This document shows positions 54,238 to 61,875 of a stretch of 64,000 nucleotides of DNA, one piece after another. Origin of the DNA: Bosea sp. 29B. GTDB taxonomy: Bacteria > Pseudomonadota > Alphaproteobacteria > Rhizobiales > Beijerinckiaceae. Location of the stretch: the NCBI RefSeq assembly GCF_902506165.1, contig NZ_LR733817.1, forward strand, positions 4,249,027 through 4,313,026, given 5' to 3'. The notes under the pieces are model-generated. The model saw only the letters and a list, made by a program, of their open reading frames with translations. It was not told the DNA's origin and did not search any database. Positions within the stretch are counted from its first letter, which is position 1; every line of letters begins with the position of its first letter. Position numbers and translations under genes: made by a program.

Positions 54238-55380
54238 ATGGAACTGCGCTGCGTCGATTGCGCGACGGCCTACCCGCCGGTGCTGCTCTATCGCTGCAAG
54301 GCCTGCGGCGGCATCCTGGAGACGGTCGGCGACGATGACACGCCGCGTGTCTCCCTCGGCGAGAGCGTCACCCCGCTGCTGCGCGCCCGCCGGATCGAGG
54401 CGGCGCTGCCCGGCTTCTCGGGCGAGATCTGGCTGAAGGACGAGACCCGCAACCCCTCCGGCTCGTTCAAGGACCGGCTCGTTGCCGCCGCCATGGGCCG
54501 GGCGCTCGCGCTCGGGGTCGGCAAGGTCGTCTGCGCCTCCTCCGGCAATGCCGGAGCGGCGACCGCCGCCTATGCCGCGCGGGCCGGCATCCCGGCCGTG
54601 ATCATCGTGCCGGCCCATACGCCGCTGGGGAAGGTGACGCAGATCGCGGCCTATGGTGCGATCCTGTTGCTGGTCGAAGGCCATTACAGCCGCTCATACG
54701 ATCTCGCGCTGGCCCTGGCCGAGAAGCACAGCTTCGCCAACCTGACCACCACCTTCATCAACCCCTATGCCGTCGCCGGCCTGACCGCCGTCGGCACCGA
54801 ATTGGTCGAGCAGCTCGGCGGCGCGCCGAGCCATGTGCTGGTGCCGACGGGGAGCGGCCCGCTGGTCAAGGGCGTCCGGCAGGGCATCGCCGATGCCGGC
54901 GCGACGACCAGATTGATCGCCGTGCAGGCAGAAGGCTGCGCACCGATCGTGCAGGCCTTCGAGGCCGGGGCCGCGGAGGTGACGGCCTGGGGCACGCCGC
55001 AGACCATCGCGTCGGGCATCAGCGACCCGCTGATCGGCTATGAGCGCGACGGCACCTATACGCTGAAGCTGGTCCGCGAGAGCGGCGGCCTGGCGATCGC
55101 GGTCGGCGACGACGAGCTGCGCGAGGCGATGCGGCTGCTGGCCCGCAGCGAAGGCCTCTATGCCGAGCCGACCGGCGCGAGCCCGATCGCGGCGCTGCCG
55201 CGCCTGCTGGCGCAGGGCGCCCTGCCGCCCGGTTCGCGCGTCGTCTGCATGGTGACGGGGCACGGCTTCAAGGACGGCAAGGCCTATCAGGAGATGCCGG
55301 TGCGGACCCATAGGGTCGCGGATCCCGCCGATATCGCGGCTGTCGCCGGGCTTTGCGAGGCTGCCCTGCAGGCGGTCTGA
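54238..55380 (+). CDS. Threonine-synthase-like PLP-dependent enzyme
   Basis: A 380-residue fold-type II PLP enzyme. A zinc-ribbon-like N terminus has Cys5, Cys8, Cys20 and Cys23 (CVDC, then CKACGG). Lys78 in NPSGSFKDRL is the cofactor lysine, SSGNAGAATAAYAARAG the phosphate loop, and VPTGSGPLVKG the second glycine loop. Threonine synthase and cysteate synthase have this layout, but the protein is shorter than housekeeping ThrC of proteobacteria. It lies upstream of an amino-acid ABC transporter on the same strand, so a catabolic lyase or beta-replacement role on the imported amino acid is likely. ATG 54238 is preferred to GTG 54229. Confidence 0.83.
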   Translation: MELRCVDCATAYPPVLLYRCKACGGILETVGDDDTPRVSLGESVTPLLRARRIEAALPGFSGEIWLKDETRNPSGSFKDRLVAAAMGRALALGVGKVVCASSGNAGAATAAYAARAGIPAVIIVPAHTPLGKVTQIAAYGAILLLVEGHYSRSYDLALALAEKHSFANLTTTFINPYAVAGLTAVGTELVEQLGGAPSHVLVPTGSGPLVKGVRQGIADAGATTRLIAVQAEGCAPIVQAFEAGAAEVTAWGTPQTIASGISDPLIGYERDGTYTLKLVRESGGLAIAVGDDELREAMRLLARSEGLYAEPTGASPIAALPRLLAQGALPPGSRVVCMVTGHGFKDGKAYQEMPVRTHRVADPADIAAVAGLCEAALQAV

Positions 55381-55519
55381 AGGTTGCCTGAAGGTTGCCG
55401 GATATTCCCTAGCGTCAGGATGCATAATTCGGCTTTGCAGGCGGCATTTTTCTTGCCACGTTCATGCTGCTGCGGGCCGAAGTCTGCAGGGAACGTGGAT
55501 CAAAAGAGGGGAGTTCGTG

Positions 55520-56458
55520 ATGGGCATTCATGACGACGGAACTTTGGACGGCGCCACTCCCCCGAAAGACGAGGCGGCCCTGATGCTGGAGCGCCGCAGC
55601 CTGTTCGGCCTTGGGCTTGCCGGGGCTGCGATCGGCGCGGCGGCGACCGGCCTGCTCACCCCTGCCTCCGCCCAGGCCCAGACAGTGGCCAAGAGCAAGC
55701 TCTACGCCGTCAAGGAGCGCGGCAAGCTGATCGTCGGCACCGGCAGCACCAACCCGCCCTGGCACTTCCAGGACGCCAGCGGCAAGCTGGTCGGCATGGA
55801 CATCGACCTTGCCCGGCTGCTCGCCAAGGGTCTGTTCGACGACTACGAGAAGGTCGAGTTCGTGCTGCAGGGCTCCGACGCCCGCATCCCCAGCCTGATC
55901 ACCGACAAGGTCGACATCGTCGTGCAATGGATGACGGTGACGCCGGGCCGGGCCCAGCAGGTCGACTTCACCATTCCCTATTATCGCGAAGGCGTCGGCC
56001 TGCTGATGCTGGCCCGCGGCGGCAAGTACAAGAACTACGAGGAGCTGAAGGCGGCCGGCAAGGAGGTCGCGGTCGGTGGCATGCAGAACGTCTTCCTCGA
56101 GGAATGGATCCACAAGGCGCTGCCGGGATCCAAGGTCGATGCCTTCGACAGCCCGGACGCGGCGATGCAGGCGCTGAATGCCCGCCGCATCGACGCCTCG
56201 ATGCAGGACCAGTCGGCCATGCGCTGGCTGATGCAGCAGGCGCCCGGCCGTTTCGTCGATTCCGGCTTCGGCTGGATGCCGAACTCCTATGCCTCGGCGG
56301 TCAAGCCGGGCGACCCGACCTGGCTGAACTGGGTCAACACGGTCTACAAGGAGGCGATGATGGGCGTCGATTTCGATTATTTCGCCGCCTCCTACAAGAA
56401 GTGGTTCGGCATCGAGCTGCCGATCCCGAAGGTCGGCTTCCCGCAGGAATTCGCCTGA
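55520..56458 (+). CDS. Amino-acid ABC transporter substrate-binding protein
   Basis: A 312-residue binding protein of the polar amino-acid family. It has an N-terminal twin-arginine-like leader (ERRSLFGLGLAGAAIG) and an Ala-rich cleavage region ending ASAQAQ near residue 54. The type II binding fold shows KLIVGTGSTNPPWHFQ, GMDIDLARLLAKGL and QWMTVTPGRAQQVDFTIPYY. GAGGGGAG lies about 8 bases before ATG 55520. It feeds the two permeases and ATPase downstream. A strong hairpin follows the gene. Confidence 0.9.
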   Translation: MGIHDDGTLDGATPPKDEAALMLERRSLFGLGLAGAAIGAAATGLLTPASAQAQTVAKSKLYAVKERGKLIVGTGSTNPPWHFQDASGKLVGMDIDLARLLAKGLFDDYEKVEFVLQGSDARIPSLITDKVDIVVQWMTVTPGRAQQVDFTIPYYREGVGLLMLARGGKYKNYEELKAAGKEVAVGGMQNVFLEEWIHKALPGSKVDAFDSPDAAMQALNARRIDASMQDQSAMRWLMQQAPGRFVDSGFGWMPNSYASAVKPGDPTWLNWVNTVYKEAMMGVDFDYFAASYKKWFGIELPIPKVGFPQEFA

Positions 56459-56489
56459 TCCCGCATTCGCCTGATCGCAACGTGGCGAT

Positions 56490-56513
56490 GGCGGGCCGGA
56501 CACCCGGCCCGCC
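56490..56513 (+). terminator. Hairpin after amino-acid binding-protein gene
   Basis: GGCGGGCCGG and CCGGCCCGCC form a perfect 10-bp stem with an ACAC loop, followed by GCTTTCG. It lies 32 bases after the binding-protein stop and before the permease start. It probably limits read-through so that the binding protein is made in excess. Confidence 0.6.
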
Positions 56514-56537
56514 GCTTTCGGGACCTTCGCGACAGCC

Positions 56538-57206
56538 ATGATCGACTACCATTTCGACTGGTCCGTCATCGCGCGGAACTGGGACAAGCTGACCGACGCG
56601 CTTTTGCTCGGGCTCTGGCTGGCGGTGATCTCGCTGGCGATCGGCTGCATCATCGGCATCCTCACCGCCTACGCCCGGCTTTCGGGCAGGAAATGGCTCT
56701 CAGGTCCGGTCTGGGCCTATGTCGAGTTCATCCGCTGCACGCCGCTGCTGCTGCTGATCTTCTTCCTGTATTTCGGCCTGCCCGAATTCGACATCAACTT
56801 CCTGAACAAGACCCAGAGCTTCGTGCTCTCGCTCTCGCTCTATGCCGGCGCCTACATGTCCGAGGTCTTCCGCGCCGGGCTGTCCTCGATCCCGAAGCAA
56901 TATGTCGAGGCGGCCAAGGCGATCGGCCTGCGGCCCTGGCAGCGCCAGGCCTATGTCGTGCTGCCTGTGATGTTCCGGATCACCCTACCGGCGGTCAGCA
57001 ACAACCTGATCTCGCTGTTCAAGGATACTTCGCTCGCCGCTGCGATCGCCGTGCCAGAGCTCACCTTCGTCGCCCGGCAGATCAACGCCAACACCTTCCG
57101 GGTCATGGAGGTCTGGCTGACCGCGAGTGCGCTCTATCTCGCCACCGCCTATCTCATCGCCATCCTGCTGCGCATGGTCGAGCGCCGCTACGCCTCGATC
57201 CGCTAG
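56538..57206 (+). CDS. Amino-acid ABC transporter permease (HisM/GlnP family)
   Basis: A 222-residue permease with about five transmembrane helices. The EAA coupling loop is VEAAKAIGLRPWQRQAYVVLPVMFRITLPAVSNN-like near residues 115-150; its key part is EAAKAIGLRPWQRQ. It begins MIDYHFDWSVIARNWDKLTDAL, typical of the family. It pairs with the second permease 10 bp downstream. Confidence 0.92.
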   Translation: MIDYHFDWSVIARNWDKLTDALLLGLWLAVISLAIGCIIGILTAYARLSGRKWLSGPVWAYVEFIRCTPLLLLIFFLYFGLPEFDINFLNKTQSFVLSLSLYAGAYMSEVFRAGLSSIPKQYVEAAKAIGLRPWQRQAYVVLPVMFRITLPAVSNNLISLFKDTSLAAAIAVPELTFVARQINANTFRVMEVWLTASALYLATAYLIAILLRMVERRYASIR

Positions 57207-57216
57207 GGAGCCGGCG

Positions 57217-57894
57217 ATGGATTTCTCGATGGCTCCCGGCACCTTCTGGTTCGAGGCCTGGCAGGCTCGCGCCTCGCTGCTCTCCGGTCTCGGCGTCACC
57301 TTGCTCAGCTCGGCTCTGAGCATCGTCATGGCGACGGTCTGCGGCATCCTGATGGGGGTCGCGCTGTCTTATGGCTGGTGGTGGCTGAAGCTGCTGTCCC
57401 GGCTCTATGTCGACCTGATGCGCGGCATCCCGGTGCTCGTGCTGATCCTGTTCACCTATTACGGGCTCGCCTTGTTCGGCGTGAATGTCGCCGCCTTCTG
57501 GGCCGGCGTCATCGCGCTCGGCGCCTTCGCCACCGCCCATGTTGCCGAGAACTTCCGCGGCGCGGTCGAATCCGTGCCGGCCGGACAGATGGAGGCGGCC
57601 AAGGCGATCGGCCTCACCTTCGGCAAGCGCCTGTACTACGTGATCCTGCCGCAGGCCTTCCGGCGCATGCTACCACCCTGGGTCAACACCGGGCTCGAGA
57701 TCGTCAAGGGCACGACGCTGCTCTCGATCATCGGCGTCGTCGAATTGCTGCTCTCGGCCCAGCAGCAGATGGCGCGCAACTACATGATCGTCGAATTCTA
57801 CCTGCTGACGATGGTGCTCTACCTCATCATCAATTTCGCGCTGGCGCAGCTTGGCGCGCTGCTCGAACGCAAGACCTCCTATCTGCGCTACTGA
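57217..57894 (+). CDS. Amino-acid ABC transporter permease (HisQ/GlnP family)
   Basis: A 225-residue permease with about five transmembrane helices and the EAA loop MEAAKAIGLTFGKRLYYVIL near residues 125-145. ATG 57217 is preceded by AGGGAG; the open frame back to 57127 overlaps the first permease. The stop codon is the first element of a small palindromic repeat that separates it from the ATPase gene. Confidence 0.92.
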   Translation: MDFSMAPGTFWFEAWQARASLLSGLGVTLLSSALSIVMATVCGILMGVALSYGWWWLKLLSRLYVDLMRGIPVLVLILFTYYGLALFGVNVAAFWAGVIALGAFATAHVAENFRGAVESVPAGQMEAAKAIGLTFGKRLYYVILPQAFRRMLPPWVNTGLEIVKGTTLLSIIGVVELLLSAQQQMARNYMIVEFYLLTMVLYLIINFALAQLGALLERKTSYLRY

Positions 57895-57941
57895 GCATGC
57901 TGCAAAAAAGTGGGAACCGGTTTTTCGCGTGAAGCATGCTC
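57893..57941. repeat. Short palindromic repeat with GGGAACCGG core
   Basis: Outer arms GAGCATGCT (57893-57901) and AGCATGCTC (57933-57941) are perfect complements around AAAAAGTGGGAACCGGTTTTT. This unit is a familiar dispersed palindrome in Hyphomicrobiales genomes. It starts inside the permease stop codon and covers an ATG at 57936 that would otherwise extend the next gene. Confidence 0.75.
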
Positions 57942-57980
57942 TGGAACTCCTGGATTGATCTGAACGGGACGCGACTGCCG

Positions 57981-58763
57981 ATGACCGAGACTGCGCTGCT
58001 TCAGGCCACCAATGTCCGCAAGCATTTCGGTCAGATCGAAGTGCTGAAGGGCATCGACCTCACCGTCAGGCAGGGGCAGGTCGTCTCGCTGATCGGCGCC
58101 TCTGGCTCGGGCAAGACCACCTTCCTGCGCTGCGTCAACCTGCTGGAGGAGCACGATGGCGGCGAGATCCTGCTCGACGGTGACCCGATCGGCTACCGGA
58201 TGGCGGGTGAAACCCGCAAGCGCCTGAGCGAGACGAAGATCTCGGCCCAGCGCGCCCGCATCGGCATGGTCTTCCAGCAGTTCAATCTGTTCCCGCATCT
58301 GACCGCCGGCCAGAACGTCATGCTCGGGCTGACCAAGGTGCAGGGCAGGAGCGCCGCGGAGGCGAGGGAGATCGCCGACCACTGGCTCGGTCGCGTCGGC
58401 CTCGGCGAGCGCCGCGACCATTATCCCTACCAGCTTTCTGGCGGCCAGCAGCAGCGTGTCGCGATTGCCCGAGCTGTCGCCATGCAGCCACGTCTGCTGC
58501 TCTTCGACGAGGTCACCTCGGCGCTCGACCCGGAGCTGGTGGCCGAGGTGCTCGGCGTGATGCAGGCGCTCGCCGAATCCGGCATGACCATGCTGCTGGT
58601 CAGCCACGAGATGCTCTTCGTCCGCGAGGTGTCGCACCACGTCCTGTTCCTCGACCAGGGCCGAGTCGCGCAGGAGGGCAAGCCGTCCGAAGTCTTCGAC
58701 AATCCCGAAAGCGAGCGCCTGCGCAGCTTCCTCGGGCGCTTTCACGGCATCTTCAGCCGTTGA
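57981..58763 (+). CDS. Amino-acid ABC transporter ATP-binding protein (GlnQ/HisP type)
   Basis: A 260-residue ATPase. Walker A is GASGSGKTT, the Q-loop is [14 protein letters not shown], the signature is [16 protein letters not shown], Walker B is [14 protein letters not shown], and the H-loop is LVSHEM. Start ATG 57981 ([14 protein letters not shown]) is chosen because the upstream ATG at 57936 lies in a dispersed repeat. It energises the two permeases upstream. The insertion of a repeat between permease and ATPase is notable but common in these genomes. Confidence 0.93.
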   Translation: MTETALLQATNVRKHFGQIEVLKGIDLTVRQGQVVSLIGASGSGKTTFLRCVNLLEEHDGGEILLDGDPIGYRMAGETRKRLSETKISAQRARIGMVFQQFNLFPHLTAGQNVMLGLTKVQGRSAAEAREIADHWLGRVGLGERRDHYPYQLSGGQQQRVAIARAVAMQPRLLLFDEVTSALDPELVAEVLGVMQALAESGMTMLLVSHEMLFVREVSHHVLFLDQGRVAQEGKPSEVFDNPESERLRSFLGRFHGIFSR

Positions 58764-58835
58764 TCCAGCTTGCCTGACATGGTGGCGCAGGCTTGGCTGA
58801 GGACATTGCTGGCTTCGCCCAAGGCAGTGCCATCC

Positions 58836-59023
58836 CTGTTTCGCGAACACGCGGCGCCCGCTCTCCTTGCGCGTCTCGATCTGCGCGCGGGTGATGTGCG
58901 CAGGCGCCCGGCCTTGCGACAAGGCGTAGCGTTCGGCCCAGGAGTCGATGAAGCGCAGGCGCGTGTCGTTCGAAAGCCCGCCGGCACTGAGGCCCTGCAT
59001 CGCCCGATCTGCGATCTGCAACG
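58836..59023 (-). pseudogene. Decayed acyl-CoA dehydrogenase 3' fragment (tail C)
   Basis: On the minus strand this reads ADRAMQGLSAGGLSNDTRL, then RFIDSWAERYALSQG, then HITRAQIETRKESGRRVF. It aligns clearly with the end of the intact acyl-CoA dehydrogenase at the right edge (ADRAMQVFGAGGLSNDTPL, then the IKKRKESGRNAF end). Only about 60 codons remain. The frame is open but the 5' part of the gene is gone, replaced by repeat copy C. It is the best preserved of the three tails. Confidence 0.7.
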
Positions 59024-59277
59024 CGTCGCGCCTTCGTGCATGGCGGGTCTCTCGTCGTTCACGCTACAACGGCGCGTCGCCTCGGCCATGGCTCTGTAAC
59101 GCCGGGCGGTCATGCGGAGGGAAGGGGACCAGGCGGTCCTGCACGGGATGGTGCGGATGCGAATTCGACAGCGACGATGTCGAGGGGCTGCGAGGCTACG
59201 GAACGTCCCCAACGATGACGATGGTGTCTAAGCGCGGCGAGAGGACAGTCCTTTGACCGGTATCGCATCGAGGCGAG
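59024..59277 (+). repeat. Dispersed direct repeat, copy C
   Basis: Same orientation as A and B, about 254 bp and more diverged. Its right end overlaps the first codons of the DUF3108 gene (TTGACCGGTATCGCATCGA), so here the repeat carries or contains that gene's 5' leader. Copies A and B end with the same leader words but lack the gene. With tail C it fills the 489-bp gap between 58763 and 59253. Confidence 0.7.
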
Positions 59278-60059
59278 CTTACGCAGCGGCCATCGCGGCA
59301 GGCGCCCTGATCGCCTGCGCCGCGTCCTCGGCTGCCTCGGCGCGCGAAATGCGCCTTCGGTACGATGTCACGGTGCTGGGCGGGGTCACGCTGGGCGAGA
59401 TCGAGGTGACCTCGATGCTGGATCGCGCCGGCTATCGCATCGAGATCCGCACGCGGCCCTACCGGGCGGCCCAGCTCGTCGGGGCGGCCGAGCAATCCGG
59501 CAAGGTCGAAGGCCGCTGGGGTCGCAGCGGTCCCGAGCCGCGGCTCTACGCTGCGAACGGCTCATGGCGCGGCCGTGCCTATGTCAGCGAGATGCACTAT
59601 CCGCGCGGCGTGCCGACGATCCGGCGGCAGGAGCCGTCGAACGAGGACCGCGAGGCCATCCCGCCCGAGCTGATCCGCGGCACGGTCGACTCGCTCTCCG
59701 GCGTCGCCGGCATGCTCAGGAAGGTGGCGGAGACGGAAAGCTGCGACGGCTCGACGGCGATCTATGACGGCCGCCGCCGCTCGGTCGCGGTCATGACCTC
59801 CTCGGCCAGGGTGCAGGTCAGCGACCAGGGCCCGTTGAACGGCCGCGGGCTGAGTTGCGGTTTCACCGTCCGGACGATCGCCGGCTTCCGGCATGACGAT
59901 GATCGCGAGGCGGCGATGCAGCCTTTGAAGGGCTCGGTCCTGATCGCGCTGCGCGAAGGCGGCGAATTTCCGCTGCCTTTGCGCTTCGAGGTCGAGACGC
60001 GCTGGTTCGGCACGGTCGCGGTCCAGCTCGCCGGACCTCCGGCAGAAGCCCAGCGTTGA
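59253..60059 (+). CDS. DUF3108 domain-containing exported protein
   Basis: A 268-residue protein. Signal peptide: basic start, hydrophobic AYAAAIAAGALIACAASSAA, and probable cleavage after ASA near residue 30. The rest is a predicted beta-rich DUF3108 domain with RLRYDVTVLGGVTLGEIEV near its start. The family is periplasmic or outer-envelope and uncharacterised. It starts with TTG at 59253, inside repeat copy C; no in-frame ATG exists near the signal peptide. It converges on the anti-sigma gene, with a hairpin between. Confidence 0.8.
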   Translation: MTGIASRRAYAAAIAAGALIACAASSAASAREMRLRYDVTVLGGVTLGEIEVTSMLDRAGYRIEIRTRPYRAAQLVGAAEQSGKVEGRWGRSGPEPRLYAANGSWRGRAYVSEMHYPRGVPTIRRQEPSNEDREAIPPELIRGTVDSLSGVAGMLRKVAETESCDGSTAIYDGRRRSVAVMTSSARVQVSDQGPLNGRGLSCGFTVRTIAGFRHDDDREAAMQPLKGSVLIALREGGEFPLPLRFEVETRWFGTVAVQLAGPPAEAQR

Positions 60060-60080
60060 CGAGCGGCTGCCTGATTGATC

Positions 60081-60105
60081 CGCTTCCCGTTTTGGGTCGG
60101 AAGCG
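60081..60105. terminator. Bidirectional hairpin between DUF3108 and anti-sigma genes
   Basis: CGCTTCC (60081-60087) and GGAAGCG (60099-60105) pair around CGTTTTGGGTC. It lies in the 67-bp gap between convergent genes, so it may end both transcripts. Confidence 0.45.
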
Positions 60106-60126
60106 CGGTTATTGCCGCACCAGCCA

Positions 60127-60894
60127 CTATGGAGCTTCACTCAACCGCTCGGCAGCGCGCTTGACGAGAGGTGAACTGGACGATCCGAGCACCGCATAGC
60201 CGAGCTCGCCGGTGAACCAGAAATAGGCGACGAGGTCGCCGTCCTGCCGCGATGCCAGCGGCGCCTTGCGAGGGGTGGCGAGCGTCTTCACATAGAGCGC
60301 GATCTCGCCGCCATTGGGCTCGCGATAAACGAACATGCCGCCGGGGCCCTCGTCGCTGGCGAGCAATCGCCCGCCGCGAAACGCCAGTCCGAGGCCCGAC
60401 AGGTCGGGGATCGCGATATCCTGCCTAAGATGATCGGACATCAGCCTTTTCAGCACGGCGGTCTGGGCGGCGGGGACCTCGACCGCATCGTTGTCGCGAC
60501 CAGCAAAGGCACGAAACGCCACGACGGCATCGCTCATCTGCGGCCGGACCGACGATGTGTCCGGCTGATGCTGCGGGAAGGACAGGCCCAGCGCCGCGCC
60601 GAAAGCGAAGATGCAGAAGCCAGCCGCCAGCCGTCGGTAGAAGCCTCGATTCCGGGCTGCGCTGCGGCGTCGAATCTCGCTCAAGCGCAAGGACGCCGGA
60701 ATGGGCTCTAGCGGTCGCTGTTGTGCCGCCGCCCGCAGTGCTTGCGCGTCTGCCCGAAATTGCTCGATGCGGCTTCGCAACGCTGGTTCCGAAGCCAGGA
60801 ACGCCTCGACCTCGCGCTGGCGGGCCGGCGCGAGCCGTCCGTCGATGAAGGCCTGGATATCGTCGTCGCCGATCGGATGTGAGCCGGGCATCAT
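60127..60894 (-). CDS. Membrane anti-sigma factor
   Basis: A 255-residue protein. The N-terminal 55 residues form an anti-sigma-like helical domain (DDDIQAFIDGRLAPARQREV). One transmembrane helix spans about residues 87-106, and about 150 periplasmic residues follow. The zinc-binding HxxxCxxC of ZAS anti-sigma factors is absent, so release is not by thiol oxidation at that site. It overlaps the sigma gene by four bases (60891-60894), the usual arrangement. A periplasmic signal, perhaps copper or oxidative stress, is suggested by the upstream DUF305 gene. Confidence 0.85.
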   Translation of the reverse strand: MMPGSHPIGDDDIQAFIDGRLAPARQREVEAFLASEPALRSRIEQFRADAQALRAAAQQRPLEPIPASLRLSEIRRRSAARNRGFYRRLAAGFCIFAFGAALGLSFPQHQPDTSSVRPQMSDAVVAFRAFAGRDNDAVEVPAAQTAVLKRLMSDHLRQDIAIPDLSGLGLAFRGGRLLASDEGPGGMFVYREPNGGEIALYVKTLATPRKAPLASRQDGDLVAYFWFTGELGYAVLGSSSSPLVKRAAERLSEAP

Positions 60895-61406
60895 TTCAGC
60901 CTCCGAAGCCGGGTGACCGTGCCACCGTCGAGTTCGGAGCGCAGGCGCTCGCGGGCACGGCTCAGGCGCGACATCACGGTTCCGACTGGCACATCCGTCA
61001 CCCTGGCCACCTCTTCATAGGTCATGTCCGCCATCGTCACCAATTCCAGTACGATCCGCTGATCCTCGGGCAAGCGCTCGAAGACGGAGAGCACGTCGCG
61101 GAGGTGGAGAGCATGGCTCTGGTCGCCGGCGGGATCGGGGTGATCCGCGGCGGTTTCATCTGAAAACCGCGCGAGCTCGCGCTGGCGGCTGCGTCCGCGG
61201 GCGCGGTGCAGGTTGAACAGGATCTGGAACAGCCAGGCCCTGATGCTGCCTGGCCGTTTCAGCTGTCGCCAGCGCGACAAGGCCTGGAGCAGCGTGTCCT
61301 GCACCAGCTCGTCGGCCTCGTCCGGGTTGCGCGCGAGCGAGCGCGCGAACCGCCGCAGGGCCGGGATCTGGGCCTCGATCTCGAGGTCGGACACGCTGCC
61401 AAGCAT
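60891..61406 (-). CDS. ECF RNA polymerase sigma factor
   Basis: A 171-residue group IV sigma factor. Region 2 has RRFARSLARNPDEADELVQD and RAWLFQILFNLHR. Region 4 has LPEDQRIVLELVTMADMTYE, followed by VARVTDVPVGTVMSRLSRAR as the helix-turn-helix. ATG 61406 is chosen: it begins one base after the DUF305 stop. The operon order propeller-DUF305-sigma-anti-sigma suggests autoregulation from a promoter upstream of the propeller gene. Confidence 0.92.
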   Translation of the reverse strand: MLGSVSDLEIEAQIPALRRFARSLARNPDEADELVQDTLLQALSRWRQLKRPGSIRAWLFQILFNLHRARGRSRQRELARFSDETAADHPDPAGDQSHALHLRDVLSVFERLPEDQRIVLELVTMADMTYEEVARVTDVPVGTVMSRLSRARERLRSELDGGTVTRLRRLK

Positions 61407-61407
61407 G

Positions 61408-61863
61408 TCAGGGGCCGCGATTGCCGCTGAGCGAAGGATAGCCATCCCCGCCGCGACGCAGGGCTTCGAGACGCCCGCGCATGCCCTGCATCTCGGTCTG
61501 CTGCCCGGCGAGGATAGCCTCGGCGATTTCGCGGACGAGCGGGTCGCGCCCGTCGCGCAGTACCAACCGCGCCATCTCGACGGCGCCCCAGTGATGAGGG
61601 ACCATCATCACCAGGAAATCGATGTCGGGATCGCCGGACGGCGGGTCAGCATGCATGTCCTGCATCATCTTCTCCATGCCGACATGCATGTCGCGCAGAT
61701 AGGCATCATAGCCGGCCGGAGCCAACGACGCGGCTTTGTCCGCGGCCGGCTTCCCGCTCGAGGGCGATGGCGGTGGCATGGCGCCGCGATGCTGGCTGTG
61801 ATCGTGAATGGGCGTGGCGCCGGTCGCGGATTTGGCTCTGATGCTGTCCAGGAGAAATCTCAT
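61408..61863 (-). CDS. DUF305 family protein (predicted copper/metal-handling)
   Basis: A 151-residue Met/His-rich protein. MVPHHWGAVEMARLVL and ILAGQQTEMQGMRGRLEAL are DUF305 signatures. Acidic MHVGMEKMMQDMHADP supplies potential metal-binding Met and His. DUF305 proteins such as cyanobacterial CopM bind copper in the periplasm, but no signal peptide is evident here. The N terminus MRFLLDSIRAKSATGATPIH is not classical, so location is uncertain. It lies between the propeller and sigma genes with 12- and 1-bp gaps. Confidence 0.88.
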   Translation of the reverse strand: MRFLLDSIRAKSATGATPIHDHSQHRGAMPPPSPSSGKPAADKAASLAPAGYDAYLRDMHVGMEKMMQDMHADPPSGDPDIDFLVMMVPHHWGAVEMARLVLRDGRDPLVREIAEAILAGQQTEMQGMRGRLEALRRGGDGYPSLSGNRGP

Positions 61864-61875
61864 CCTGCCCTCCCG

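Noticed and set aside
57936..57980. Upstream ATG start for the amino-acid transporter ATPase
   Set aside because: It lies within a dispersed palindrome; the family begins at 57981.
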